Positions 53,827 through 64,000 of a stretch of DNA of 64,000 bases are shown piece after piece. The DNA is from Teratosphaeria epicoccoides (taxonomy: Eukaryota > Ascomycota > Dothideomycetes > Mycosphaerellales > Teratosphaeriaceae): NCBI GenBank assembly GCA_021401465.1, contig JADDMT010000031.1, forward strand, positions 186,001-250,000. Direction: 5' to 3'. The notes under the pieces were generated by a model that was not told the DNA's origin, did not search any database, and was given only the letters and a program-made list of their open reading frames with translations. How positions within the stretch are numbered: the stretch's first letter is position 1; each line of letters starts with the position of its first letter. Position numbers and translations under genes: made by a program.

Positions 53827-56318
53827 CCTTTCCTTCCGCTTGGGCATTTCGGAATACTCCTTTATCCTAAGGTGTTGCATTTACATGTAGCTTTCGGCAT
53901 AGCACTTCGACTGTCTTTATCTATCTACTTGTAGCGACCTCTGCACTCTTCTCTGGGCAAACCAATTTGTTCTGCCGATTGACGACGTAACAGCCAAAAT
54001 TTTCACCTGACGGTAATACTTTCTTTTAACTGTATGCTCAACGGATCTGTTTTGTTCGACACAAGCTCATCAGAAGGGCTCAAGCAACATTTGGGATCGC
54101 GCATACAGGGATCGGCGCCGCGTTCCAGTTCATCGACTTCTCGTGAACACGCCTCTGCTACTATATTCTTGACTGGCGTTCCATTGAGACGAGGTAGAGT
54201 CAGACAGGACCGAAAGTCGCAGGCGCGCCCTCTTAATAATCTGTGCGCCGTAGACCAAATAGGATGTGGTCCAGAGCCTACACCTGTCGCACGTGGTCCT
54301 AACCTCTTTCGTCTGGATTGGCCACCTTGCCGAAGTCACCTTGGTGGCTCTAGAACGAATGTCGGTCACGATGCAAATAGCACAAATTCGAAATTCAAAA
54401 AATTAAGACTGGAGACCCAGGGTGGCGCAAAGGTCCAGAAGGTGCAGGCTCTCACGTGGGAGCAGCTTGGTGCTCACGTGCTCGCCCCGGCTTAAAACAT
54501 TTCACCAGAACAAGGCGCTACTGACCCCTCAAAACGGACGACTCTGGCCTTCAAAGACAGTCGGAGCTTTCGACGTGTCGTGGAACGATGGCAGTAATGC
54601 CAATAGCGAGTCAACTGCATGGTCTTAAAAAGTGGCATTGGCGAACATCGAAGCCTCAGAAGTACCGATTCGCTGCATGTACAGTAGAACCACACGGCAG
54701 AATGCTATCAATAATATGACGAACGATTTGACTGGCCGTTTGAGGCTGCCCATCAATCAACTCGTTGCCGAAATGCCGTCAATGAGGCAGAGCGTCATCG
54801 TGGCGACGCCTCGAGTCATCACTCAGTCACTCAGTCACTTACTTCATGCAGTCAGCTCTCTGTGCTTTACTCAAACGCGCTCTGCACCTGAGGGCTACGT
54901 ACAGCAACCGCCCGAACACGGACGGGACATCGCCACGTCCCGTAGTATTGTCAATTCATCTTCTGGGACGGTTCGTTTGCCCGTCTCTACCTGGCCCTCA
55001 AACAAATCATCGTGCGGGCCTGGTTTGCGAGAATTGTGCATCTTGTCTCGCAGCGACTAGAGCTAGTTCAGGCGCTTCTTTGGGAATTCCTATTCTCGAT
55101 CTCTGCGGAATGGATCGCCAAAGTCCGCGCGCCATTGTTTGGTTGCATAGTCTTGCTCTTCCTAGATTGTGCCCGTTGATGAAGGCAATGGTGAATCTCG
55201 GTCGAACAAGCTACGACGAGCAGTATAAGATAGCGCTGCCCTACCACCCTAGCCTCTTTTCCTCATCGCACTCTCCTTTGGTTTTCTGAGCATTCGTGAC
55301 ATCCTCTGGGCTTTCGCTATCTTCATCTCATCTTTGGATAAAACTTAGTAACTCGTTCTACGATACAAAGCAAGAGCGAAATACTTGCAGCTGCATACTT
55401 GGATGCAGTCCTCCAACGCTGTAGGTGGGAGGAGTGGTGAGGATCTTGAGAGGGGGCAGGCTGGCGTGGGAGATGGTTAGGTGTCTGAAGCTGGTCATGG
55501 CAGTGGTTTTGATGTAGTGCAGAACACGGGTGCCGAGGAAATGTGGCGGGAGAAGAAGAAGAGGATGGGCTTCGATGTCTAAACGCAGATCTTGTTAAGG
55601 GCAATGGAACGGTGGTATATGAATGAATCTAGCTCACGGGTGGATCGGACTGTTCAGCAGACTCTGGTAGAATCGAGGTCTGACTAGTAGGGAGACTGGT
55701 GTACAATGAAGTCGCACAGCCGTACACAATAACGGTATCACACAATAAGGCTACCTCCTATGACGGACAGCGTAGACCACGATCACGATCCGACGATGGC
55801 CGGTTGGAACCTCTGCTTGTAGCAGCTTATACTTCTTCCCAATAAATGACAACGGAGTCGGAGGACCTCAGCCGTGGACATGATCGTGAAATGGAATCGT
55901 AGTATCTGATCAGTTCCTCTGGGTTGAGGACGAAAGTCGTCACATGCGAAAAATCTCACATATTTTGTTGCCGAGCGTCAAAAAGCTGGAGAAACGCCGG
56001 GCATTTCGAGCGACTGGAGCTTCACGCGTCTGCTGCGCTCGAGTTCCTCAAACATTGAAATCACCCTCTGCCACCGCCCCGCCCCAGCGCCAACACCCTT
56101 GTGGCTGCACTTCCGCGACGCAGATTGATGTATGTCCGGATGAGCTTCCACCCGCGAGCTTCTGCGACAGGTCCTGGACCCACGCTCATTACAGACTTGC
56201 GACAACAATTGTGAGACACAGCTTGACCAGCCTCAAGCGCAAGACAAGCCAGCAGCACCAATGACCTGCTGCTCGTCCTGAGCCCAGCTCTCCCTCTTCC
56301 CATCACATACCACCGACC
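53827..56318. other. Gene-free stretch between tRNA-Pro and NUP170
   Basis: No protein gene with domain text. Open frames at 54034-54495 and 55323-55604 (minus) lack support. The last few hundred bases hold the NUP170 promoter. Confidence 0.4.
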
Positions 56319-59300
56319 ATGGCAGCGGCTGTACAGACACCTCAACGGCCGCTACCAGGCGGCTTCATCAACACCCCAGCACCAGTACAAGCCCCGACCA
56401 TATTCGCGAGTCAAGCGGCCAGTCTGAGGCAGCACCCGCAACCACCGACGACGACAGATCATGCCGCCACCACCACCACCCAACAACCCGGCGCAGCTCC
56501 GAGCGTTGACGAGGTGCAGCGCGCAGCACAGACAATCAACAACACGCTTGCCACGGAGGCCCGATTTCCTGATTTAGAGAGCTATGTCGGGCAGGGCATG
56601 AGCGGGGAGTATGAGATGCCGCAGAGTGCAGCGTGGGAGCCATTCCAGAAGCTGAAAGAGTACGACATACCTGTGCAAATATTGCAGCAGGCCAACCAGG
56701 CGCAGTCGAGATCAGAGCTGGGCGTCTTCCCAGCCATCAACCACTGCTTCGCCACGCTAGACCACTGTCTGTATCTCTGGGACTACACGAATCCTCTCCC
56801 AGAGATCATTGGCTTTGAGGATGCGAAAGACCCTATCACGGCCGTGACGCTTGTCGCACCCAAGGCCGGTGTATTCGTCAAGGAGATCACGCAGCTCATT
56901 GTTGTTGCGACGCAAAACCACCTTACCTTGCTTGGTGTAGCTACACCAATCACGAGCACCGGCGCGACGACTGTGTCCCTCTATAATACACGAATGAGCA
57001 TACAGGTAAGTGGCATGAATGTGAAAGCGGTTCAGGCGTCGAAGAAGACTGGCCGCATTTTCTTCTTGGATGGCATGGGGGAGGATTTGTACGAGTTTCA
57101 GTACCAGCAAGAAGAAGGCTGGTTTCGAGGAAGAACGGCGCGTGTCTGTCACACCAGGTCATCGTATGACTTTGTCCCGGCACCGGTCAAGGCGGTCGGC
57201 AACCTTTTCGGTCCACGGCAAAAGCAAAGCAAGCTGAAGGACATCGTTATTGATGATACCCGAGATGTGCTCTACACACTGAGCGATCGCGACGAGCTGA
57301 AGATATGGGCCCTGAAGAGGAAGAGCACCCAGGTCGAGCTCGGTATATCACGACCGCTCAGCAGTCTGTTGCAGAACACTGGGCATTTCACCGGCCGAAC
57401 AGAGCTTCTACATAATCCCGGTGTCAACATCTCGACGATCAGCGCAATCCCAGCGACAGAGGCCAGCAAGCTGTGCCTTGTGGCCACGACCAACACCGGC
57501 GTGAGGCTGTACATCTCTGCCACACGAGGCTACGGCAACGCAATCGATTCAGAGAACATGCCGACCAGCGTGCAGATTCTGCATATTCGCTTCCCGCCCA
57601 GAGGTGCCTCTGGGGGAGCACCAGCAGCTCTCCCGCAAACCTCATACGCAGTGTCCAGCTCGGTCACGCCATACAGTGCACCTAATGGGAACATTGACAC
57701 GTCATCGAGGGAGCTTAGCAACACCCATGACCAGATCCGCTTTCCTCCAGGCTACTTCTTTGCGCTCCAGGACGATCTCAATTCGAGTGGCAGGAGAGGG
57801 CGCCTATTTTGTTCTGCTCCAGACTTTGGCCGACTCAAGAACCCGCAAGACACGAATGCACTCAGCACGCGATTTGTCGAGTATGGTCAATGGATGTCCA
57901 TCACGGCAGGGGCGGTCGCCATCTACTCCATCACGCCAGGGTTTGAGACTACCTCCACCCCTGTTGGCTTTGGCAACGAAATGGCTGTGCAGTACGATAA
58001 GCCCACTGCCGAGTTTGCGCTTATGACCGAGTCGGGCGTTCAGACACTACGGCGGAGAAGGCTAGTAGATGTCTTTGCCACGATGCTCAGGTCTCCCTCG
58101 AATGATGGAGAGGGCGTTGAGGACGAGCTTAAGAAGTTCGTGCGGGTCTATGGCAGAGGCGAGACCGCTGCGACTGCACTGGCTGTGGCATGTGGGCAAG
58201 GATTAGATGCGCCGCAGGACAACGCCGGCAGAGTCAGCTCTGTCACCGAGCCGGACGTTATTGAGGGCGCGCGGAAAGCCTTTATTGAGCAGGGCGGAAA
58301 GCCAGACTATAATGCTAACGCGATTATTGACCGCACTGCGGATCCTGTGGAGAGCGTACGGCCTAGTCCGAGGCATGAAGGCCTGGCACTGTATATCAGT
58401 AGGCTTGTGAGGAGCATCTGGCCCGCGAAGATCATCAAGGACGAAGCAGTTGTCGGTCAACCAATTAAGCTGGCTTGTTCAGTCAAGATCGATAAGCTGC
58501 GGCAAGTGCAAAAAGACCTCAACGCACTGTCGGACTTTTTGGATCGCAACAAGAGTTTCATCGATGGGCTTGCCGGAGCGTCAGCCCTAGGCAGGCTCAA
58601 CAACCGCCAGGACGAGATCGCGCTGCAGGGCGAGCACCGTGCAATGAACAGCTTGGTAATCATGATCAAGAAGATTGTCGAGGGCATCGCATTCGTGCTA
58701 GTTCTGTTCGATGAGAAGATTGAGGAAATAATAGCTACCTTGTCCGACGAGGACAGGAAGGCAGTCAAGGAGCTGAGGTTTGAGGACCTTTTCACGCTGA
58801 AGAGCCAAGATAAGAACATTGGCAAGGTGCTTGTGAGGTCAATTGTCAATCGCAACATTGTTAATGGGAGTAATGTGGAGACCGTTGCCGAGGCTCTGCG
58901 CAGACGATGCGGATCTTTCTGTAGCGCTGAGGACGTCATCGTCTTCAAGGCGCAAGAGCAGATCAGCCGAGCCAAGAACAATGGTGCGCAGTCGGAGGCT
59001 GGCAGGGTGCTCTTGAATGAGAGTCAGCGTCTCTTGTCGAAGGTCGCCAGCGCGCTGAGTGATGACGTGGTTAGCGGCGCAATCAAGGACTATGTGGAGG
59101 CACAGTTCTATGCTGGTGCTATACAATTGTGCTTGGATGTTGCGCAAGAGCGCGACCGTGCTAAGCTGGCATTGAAATGGCTTCAAGATGGACAGCCTGT
59201 AAATGACGACCGAGAGGTTGCATTCAAGAAGAGGAAATTTACCTACGACCTGATTTTCGCGACCATAGACGCATTGGATCAAGCGACAGTCAACACCCCA

Positions 59301-60461
59301 GAGTTGAATGAGAATGGGCAGTACACACTGGCGTTCAAGCGGCGCAACGAGGCTTACGATGTCATCAATCAGTCAGACGATGCCGTCTTCCAGTCTACAC
59401 TCTTCGGCTGGTATGTTGAGAACGGACGTGCATCGCGCTTGCTTGAGATCGACAGCAAGTACGTAGTCGACTACTTGAAAGGGAGAAGCGAGCAGGACAA
59501 GGAGTCTGCCGATCTCCTATGGAGATATCACGCCCATCACAATGACTATCTTCAGGCTGCTGCAACACAGCTAGCATTGGCGAGAGGATACTTCACCATG
59601 AGCCTGGACGAGCGAATACAATACCTGAGCAGAGCTCGCACCAATGCTTCTACACGCCAAACAGTCCTCATGGACACGCGGCAATCGAAGCAACAGCTCC
59701 TCCGCGAGATCAGCGACTTGCTAGAGGTCGCAAACATCCAACACGACCTGCTCCAGAAACTCCGTGCTGATCCTCGCTTGAATGACGCGAGACGGGAAGA
59801 AGTGGTCCGGTCTCTCGAATACGACGGTCTGCAACCAGTCGACGTACTCTTCAATGAATACTCCGACCAAGCGGAGTACCACGACATAAACCTACAAGTC
59901 TACCAAGTCGCTGACCACCGCATTCCATCCGATATCCAAAATTCATGGACAGCTCTTGTGTCCACCACGCACGACCGCGCTCTCTCCGAGCGAGCCATAC
60001 CCTGGGAAGCCGTGGGCGAGAAAGTCCGAGAAATGGGCAAGCGCCTCGGCATTAGCGACCCAATCTTCCCAATCCAGTTCCTCTTGCCCTTACTAGAAAA
60101 GTACGCACTCACTCCTCAGGAGCCCGTTATCCCGTCACACTGGGCCGTTGACCTCTTCCTGGCCTTGGAAGTCCCGCACGATCTGCTCATATCGGTCCTA
60201 GAGCAGGTGTATTATAGCAACGAACATCCATTCCAGGGTCGCGCGAGAAAGGTGATCGCTGGGCATATGGTGTATGTAATTCACAGGTGGGTAGAGGAGA
60301 GTGAGAACAGGGGTGATCGGGTGATAGCAGGGAGTGAGGAGAATGCGGCCCTGGTGTATGATTGCTTGACCAGCTTGATGAGGGGAAGGGATTTGGTGGA
60401 GGGTGGGAGTTTGAGGGTCGCGCACGAGTTGCTGGCAAAGGTTGAGGCAAGTTTGAGGTGA
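56319..60461 (+). CDS. NUP170: Nucleoporin Nup170 (Nup155 family)
   Basis: Single exon, 1380 aa, ATG at 56319 in a GACCATGG context. The N-terminal half (about 80-560) is the Nup155-type beta-propeller, with RFPDLESYVGQGMSGEYEMP, FPAINHCFATLDHCLYLWDY, VATQNHLTLLGV and LYTLSDRDELKIWALKRKS. The C-terminal half is the alpha-helical stack with ESADLLWRYHAHHNDYLQAA, ARGYFTMSLDERIQYLSRAR and DLFLALEVPHDLLISVLEQV. Nup170 is an inner-ring scaffold subunit of the nuclear pore complex that contacts Nup53/59 and the pore membrane. Length and architecture fit the family. It is followed on the same strand by SEH1, another pore subunit. Confidence 0.97.
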   Translation: MAAAVQTPQRPLPGGFINTPAPVQAPTIFASQAASLRQHPQPPTTTDHAATTTTQQPGAAPSVDEVQRAAQTINNTLATEARFPDLESYVGQGMSGEYEMPQSAAWEPFQKLKEYDIPVQILQQANQAQSRSELGVFPAINHCFATLDHCLYLWDYTNPLPEIIGFEDAKDPITAVTLVAPKAGVFVKEITQLIVVATQNHLTLLGVATPITSTGATTVSLYNTRMSIQVSGMNVKAVQASKKTGRIFFLDGMGEDLYEFQYQQEEGWFRGRTARVCHTRSSYDFVPAPVKAVGNLFGPRQKQSKLKDIVIDDTRDVLYTLSDRDELKIWALKRKSTQVELGISRPLSSLLQNTGHFTGRTELLHNPGVNISTISAIPATEASKLCLVATTNTGVRLYISATRGYGNAIDSENMPTSVQILHIRFPPRGASGGAPAALPQTSYAVSSSVTPYSAPNGNIDTSSRELSNTHDQIRFPPGYFFALQDDLNSSGRRGRLFCSAPDFGRLKNPQDTNALSTRFVEYGQWMSITAGAVAIYSITPGFETTSTPVGFGNEMAVQYDKPTAEFALMTESGVQTLRRRRLVDVFATMLRSPSNDGEGVEDELKKFVRVYGRGETAATALAVACGQGLDAPQDNAGRVSSVTEPDVIEGARKAFIEQGGKPDYNANAIIDRTADPVESVRPSPRHEGLALYISRLVRSIWPAKIIKDEAVVGQPIKLACSVKIDKLRQVQKDLNALSDFLDRNKSFIDGLAGASALGRLNNRQDEIALQGEHRAMNSLVIMIKKIVEGIAFVLVLFDEKIEEIIATLSDEDRKAVKELRFEDLFTLKSQDKNIGKVLVRSIVNRNIVNGSNVETVAEALRRRCGSFCSAEDVIVFKAQEQISRAKNNGAQSEAGRVLLNESQRLLSKVASALSDDVVSGAIKDYVEAQFYAGAIQLCLDVAQERDRAKLALKWLQDGQPVNDDREVAFKKRKFTYDLIFATIDALDQATVNTPELNENGQYTLAFKRRNEAYDVINQSDDAVFQSTLFGWYVENGRASRLLEIDSKYVVDYLKGRSEQDKESADLLWRYHAHHNDYLQAAATQLALARGYFTMSLDERIQYLSRARTNASTRQTVLMDTRQSKQQLLREISDLLEVANIQHDLLQKLRADPRLNDARREEVVRSLEYDGLQPVDVLFNEYSDQAEYHDINLQVYQVADHRIPSDIQNSWTALVSTTHDRALSERAIPWEAVGEKVREMGKRLGISDPIFPIQFLLPLLEKYALTPQEPVIPSHWAVDLFLALEVPHDLLISVLEQVYYSNEHPFQGRARKVIAGHMVYVIHRWVEESENRGDRVIAGSEENAALVYDCLTSLMRGRDLVEGGSLRVAHELLAKVEASLR

Positions 60462-60847
60462 ATGCATAGCGGCAGTGTGGTCAAGTAGGTCTTTTGGCAT
60501 AGTTCTTGTGTTGTCGCTGTTAGCGAAGGCGTTGAGATTGTTTGTGTTGTTTGTAGCATAGAAGTGCATAGCGGTGTTTCGAGGCTACTGCAATGCCATC
60601 GTTTAGGCACCTGGTAGATCCAGCACCGATCATGACCGGATTGTCCAGTCGGATGAGGAGAACTGGTGCCTTTTCTTCGCTATAGAACGCCCTTGTGATA
60701 ATGTATGAACTGGTGTTGGTGTGCTCCGCATTTTGCTTCATGTCGGGGGACTGCTCGTTATCCATTTTGATAGACAAGGTGGATATATGCTGCAATAACA
60801 GACCTATCTGCTCTTGGGCCACACGAGCAGGACACAAATGTCTCACG
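60462..60847. other. Spacer between NUP170 and SEH1
   Basis: 386 bp holding the NUP170 terminator and the SEH1 promoter. The SEH1 frame is open upstream to 60695 but without homology. Confidence 0.45.
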
Positions 60848-61996
60848 ATGGCACCAAACAGCTTCCACCGCCTGTCGCATGGCCACCGTGACCTGGTCCT
60901 CGCCAGCAGCTACAACGTTTATGGAGACAGGCTGGCAACTGCATCCTCGGACCACAGAGTCCGTGTTTGGGATCGCGATGGAATGACGAACCAGTGGACT
61001 GTCATAGATGCCTGGACGGCCCATGATGCCGAAGTCACGGACCTGAAATGGAACGGGCCCTTCGTAGGCGAGCACATCGGCACCATAGGTGAAGATGGTC
61101 TTCTGCGCATCTGGCAAGAAGACAAGACTCAGGCTTTGAACTCTGGCAGGCGCTTCGGGAAGATCTTTGAGCAAACTTCGGCGACAGGCGTTCCATACAT
61201 GTCCTTGGATCTCAAGAATATTGGTACGGAAACGTACCTTGCCGTCGTTACGCGTGACGGCCATCTCACTGTCAGCGAGCCTGAGGACCATGACAGTCTA
61301 GCTGCTTGGAGAGTGATGTGGTCTGACTATCTCTGCAAAACGCCCTCGAGGACTGAAGAGACTGGTTTCCGTGTGAGTTGGCACAAGGAGAAATTGCCCG
61401 CTTGGCCGGCGGTGCTCGCGGGTCTGGACCGCAAGAGCCTGAGTCTTGCTGTTGCGATCGGAGATGTGGTGCGTGTAGTGCGAACTGACAAGGACCGCAA
61501 ATTTTACAATGCTGCTTTGCTCGAAGGAGCAAAGAAACTCGTGCGAGACGTGAGCTGGGCGAACGGGAGCATGCGAGGATACGATCTGATTGCCACCGCC
61601 AGCAAGGACGGACTTGTCAGGATCTACGAATTACACACTCCTGGCGCCGCATCGCTACCCACCAGCTCAACCGGCCAGGGATCCGTCGACGCACAGTCTG
61701 CGCATTCGAGTTCTCCAGCCGCGCGACCTGCGCGCTCGGGTATTGGGGCTGGGCTCGCTGGCGGCGCTAGAGGAAGGCGTGATGAGAGTGGCGCCGTGCC
61801 TGGTGCTGTGAAGCAAGATGTGAAGCTTGTTGCGGAGCTGAAATGTCATGGTGGCGCGCCGTGGAGAGTGACGTGGTCTACGACGGGAGATTTGTTGGTG
61901 AGCGGTGGCGACGATGGGGTTCTGTGTATGTGGAAGAAGAGTGTGGACGGTAAGTGGCTGGAGGCGGCGGAGGTGGATGCGTTCGGAGATTTGTGA
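60848..61996 (+). CDS. SEH1: Nucleoporin Seh1 (WD40)
   Basis: Single exon, 382 aa. The ATG at 60848 (MAPNSFHRLSHGHRDLVLAS) is preferred to the longer frame because the propeller begins here. Repeats include NVYGDRLATASSDHRVRVWD, DAEVTDLKWNGPFVGEHIGT, LLRIWQEDKT, VRDVSWANGSMRGYDLIATA, SKDGLVRIYELH, and WRVTWSTTGDLLVSGGDDGV ending LCMWKK. A Gly/Arg/Ser-rich insertion of about 60 residues lies before the last blade. Seh1 is a subunit of the Y-shaped Nup84/Nup107 pore complex and of the SEACAT/GATOR2 regulator of TORC1 at the vacuole. Six or seven WD blades with this order match the family. Confidence 0.95.
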   Translation: MAPNSFHRLSHGHRDLVLASSYNVYGDRLATASSDHRVRVWDRDGMTNQWTVIDAWTAHDAEVTDLKWNGPFVGEHIGTIGEDGLLRIWQEDKTQALNSGRRFGKIFEQTSATGVPYMSLDLKNIGTETYLAVVTRDGHLTVSEPEDHDSLAAWRVMWSDYLCKTPSRTEETGFRVSWHKEKLPAWPAVLAGLDRKSLSLAVAIGDVVRVVRTDKDRKFYNAALLEGAKKLVRDVSWANGSMRGYDLIATASKDGLVRIYELHTPGAASLPTSSTGQGSVDAQSAHSSSPAARPARSGIGAGLAGGARGRRDESGAVPGAVKQDVKLVAELKCHGGAPWRVTWSTTGDLLVSGGDDGVLCMWKKSVDGKWLEAAEVDAFGDL

Positions 61997-63338
61997 GAGC
62001 TGGACTGCATCAGAGGTTGGACTGTGCTCGAGCGTTGGATCGTAGCGAGAGCCGGCACTTGCTGAGCTGTGGCGCATGATCGCACAAAGACCGGTGCTAG
62101 ATGAAGGGAAAGAAATGACATGAAAATGCATCATGATCACACGTCTTGACCGCCGATACGAGGCTGAACGGCCAACGAGGACTGCCAAGCTGAGGACAGT
62201 GATGCTTGTTAGAATCACTTGGCTTAGCAAAGATCGTCATCGATGATGTGCGGGTCTCATAGCTACAGACAATGACAGATCCCGGGCCCAAAGGACAGTA
62301 AGCGGTGGATCGGAAGGTGAGACTGACAGACTAACGGTGATGGCTAAGGGTTGATGCAGTGATCGAAGCGTCCGTAGAGTGTCGGGCACTGTTGAAGACG
62401 CTTTCAAATTGAACGTCTGTGTGCCGGCTCGAGGCTACAGGGCGAGGAAGGCATCCAAGCCAGGAAGCGATGATGCGAATGGAGATCACATGGCTTAGCG
62501 AGGACCGTCATCGGTGAACGGAGAGCAGCACCGCCGCGACTCGAAGACAGGTCACAAGATTACAGGTGGCCGTGATAGCGGACTTGAGAGATGAGGTGGC
62601 GAGGTCGAACGGCGATGCGTGACGGTGATCGGATGTGGCGACAGTGAGGTGTCAAAAGCGCACCACATACGTACGCATCAAAGCTAGCCGTCTGGCTGTC
62701 GATACGAGGCCATACGAACAGCAAGACTGCCAAGATGAGGACAACGCTATTGCAGTATGCGTTGGGTCTGCCGTGCTCAAGGGTCTGAGCCATGGCTGGC
62801 ATGATGACCGCAGCGAGCCGCGAAAACCGGATCAGGGACCTTGGCCCATGTCTATGGCTCGCATGCGCTCCTCAGTCGTTCCACAAACACATGGCGAGAC
62901 TCAGAAAGAAGCTGCCTGTTTAGAGACCTGAGCATGGCTTGATTGCCAGCGGATGGCTGCAGCTTGCAGGACCAAGACAAAACCCTTGGGATTCATGGCT
63001 ATGGGATTGCGCAACCAGGCACAGGCATGAGATTGAGGCTGCGCAGGCCATATGCAAGTGAGCAGCAAAGCCGGGAAGGGTAATGCGGGTCTGGAGAAGT
63101 GCGAGCGAGCTGAAACGCGCCACTGGCGATACAAGGCTTCACCCAAATTACCTAGCCTATATGCCCGCCCATTCACAGCCCAACCCCGACCGAAAGAACT
63201 TTTGGCGGTGCTCAATGCGACTCCACATCTTTGCTATGCCAATCATGCACATTCAGAACAATGCTCAAGATGCTCACCTCGTCAACTCGCCAAGCCGCCA
63301 TCAAGCGAAGCTGGTGTGTTGCCTCACCCTCCTGGTGG
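61997..63338. other. Intergenic region with degenerate repeats
   Basis: No gene. It contains related segments at 62214-62242 and 62485-62513, and at about 62155-62205 and 62701-62748. Confidence 0.45.
62155..62748. repeat. Degenerate dispersed repeat pieces
   Basis: The 29-nt segment at 62214-62242 (contains GGCTTAGCAAAGATCGTCAT) matches 62485-62513 (GGCTTAGCGAGGACCGTCAT) with four differences, three of them A/G or C/T transitions. GATACGAGGC followed by ACTGCCAAG and TGAGGACA occurs at about 62155-62198 and again at 62701-62742. The order of the two pieces differs between copies, so this is not a simple tandem array. It may be a decayed mobile-element remnant. Confidence 0.5.
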
Positions 63339-64000
63339 CTAATGCGCCTGCTCGATCTCCAGGTGGCCGTTGGTCTGCTCCAACCTTGCCGACGGCTTAG
63401 CAGCAGAAAAGCCCGCTGGAGCCTTGGGAACATCGAATGAATGCTCACCGTCCATCCTCACCAAACCGACCTGATGCGGCTTGCCCTCGACCCTCGTCAG
63501 CCCCACTTGATGCGGCATACGGCAGTGGTCGTCGAGCTTCTCCTTCTTGTACGCTAGAGCGAAGTCCGGCATCTTGGTTGCAGGCGGCTCGATCATCGAA
63601 GTCTTCATCACCGTCGCGGGGTTCTTGTTCTCAGGCCTCCTGGTAGCGATTCCGTCTGGCATCCTGGGGACAGGTGGCAAGATGTGGAAACCTGCGATAG
63701 GTGCTGACGTTGCGGGAGGGACAGAAGCTCGAGGGAGAGGCCCGTTGCCGTATTGAATGGCGCCCTGCCTTTGCAAATTGGTGACCATGTCCCGTGCGAA
63801 CTGAAGCTCTGCCTCAAGCGTGGCCTTCTCAACATCGACGGGTCGCTGCTGCTTCTTCTGGGCTTCCTCCAGCTTTGCGAGTCTCGCCTGCAACGCGACG
63901 TTCTCAGCCTTGGCCTGAGCGGCCTCCTCCAGCTCCTGCTGTCGCTGCTGCCTGGTAGCCTCAGTCTTCCTGTCATTGGCGGCCTTTTGAGCTAGTTGCT
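63339..64000 (-). CDS. Coiled-coil protein, C-terminal part (partial)
   Basis: The minus-strand frame is open from the right edge to a stop at 63339, about 219 codons. The first 80 visible residues are a Gln/Glu/Lys/Ala-rich coiled coil (TRQQRQQELEEAAQAKAENV and LQARLAKLEEAQKKQQRPVD). Then come a Pro-rich segment and two short related units, HQVGLTRVEG and HQVGLVRMDG. The C-terminus is charged. No known domain, signal or membrane segment is visible. The start lies beyond the window; function unknown. Confidence 0.7.
   Translation of the reverse strand, partial: QLAQKAANDRKTEATRQQRQQELEEAAQAKAENVALQARLAKLEEAQKKQQRPVDVEKATLEAELQFARDMVTNLQRQGAIQYGNGPLPRASVPPATSAPIAGFHILPPVPRMPDGIATRRPENKNPATVMKTSMIEPPATKMPDFALAYKKEKLDDHCRMPHQVGLTRVEGKPHQVGLVRMDGEHSFDVPKAPAGFSAAKPSARLEQTNGHLEIEQAH

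Overview
The window is nuclear DNA of a filamentous ascomycete (Pezizomycotina). Genes are dense and carry short introns of about 50-70 nt, many genes have a tiny first exon, and the gene set includes fungal Upf1, Imp4, Sgf29, Tip41, Nup170, Seh1, a Polycomb EED, an Rvs167-type BAR/SH3 protein and small F-box-like hypotheticals. The F-box-like families and the general gene style suggest a Dothideomycete, perhaps Mycosphaerellales, but this is an impression and not a proof.

Layout. 0-1.6 kb: 5' part of a C2-domain phosphatidylserine decarboxylase (PSD2), cut by the left edge. 3.8-5.3 kb: RVS167. 6.4-18.8 kb: an accessory-looking block with an F-box-like hypothetical, a FAD monooxygenase, a P450 with an unusual I-helix, an NmrA-like protein, a mitochondrial carrier with a probable GC-AG intron, a GT8 glycosyltransferase and a second P450. 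19-21 kb: broken members of small hypothetical families. 21.4-25.1 kb: three lineage-type hypotheticals. 25.5-35.2 kb: housekeeping genes SGF29, mannose-6-phosphate isomerase, UPF1 and IMP4, with a gene-poor 2 kb stretch before UPF1. 38-48.7 kb: a divergent SDH1, an intracellular LysM protein, an F-box-like hypothetical, TIP41 facing PRO1, and EED. 50.4-52.1 kb: a twin-PAS protein. 52.1-56.3 kb: protein-poor and AT-richer. 56.3-62 kb: two nuclear-pore genes side by side, NUP170 and SEH1. 63.3-64 kb: the C-terminal end of a coiled-coil protein, cut by the right edge.

The most striking object lies in the protein-poor stretch at 53500-53776. It is a proline tRNA gene (anticodon CGG) broken into five pieces. 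One interruption is an ordinary tRNA intron after position 37. The other three, of 54, 56 and 65 nt, start with GT, end with AG, carry branch-point-like motifs, and match in size the spliceosomal introns of the neighbouring protein genes. Removing all four leaves a perfect 72-nt tRNA-Pro with fully paired acceptor, anticodon and T stems. A TATA-like element upstream, an intact box A, a nearly intact box B and a T6 run downstream suggest that it may still be a Pol III gene. I know of mRNA-type introns in fungal U6 snRNA genes, but not of several in one nuclear tRNA gene.

Most genes are independent housekeeping units. Shared regulation is only suggested by the divergent pairs UPF1/IMP4, SGF29/PMI and TIP41/PRO1, and by the NUP170-SEH1 neighbourhood.
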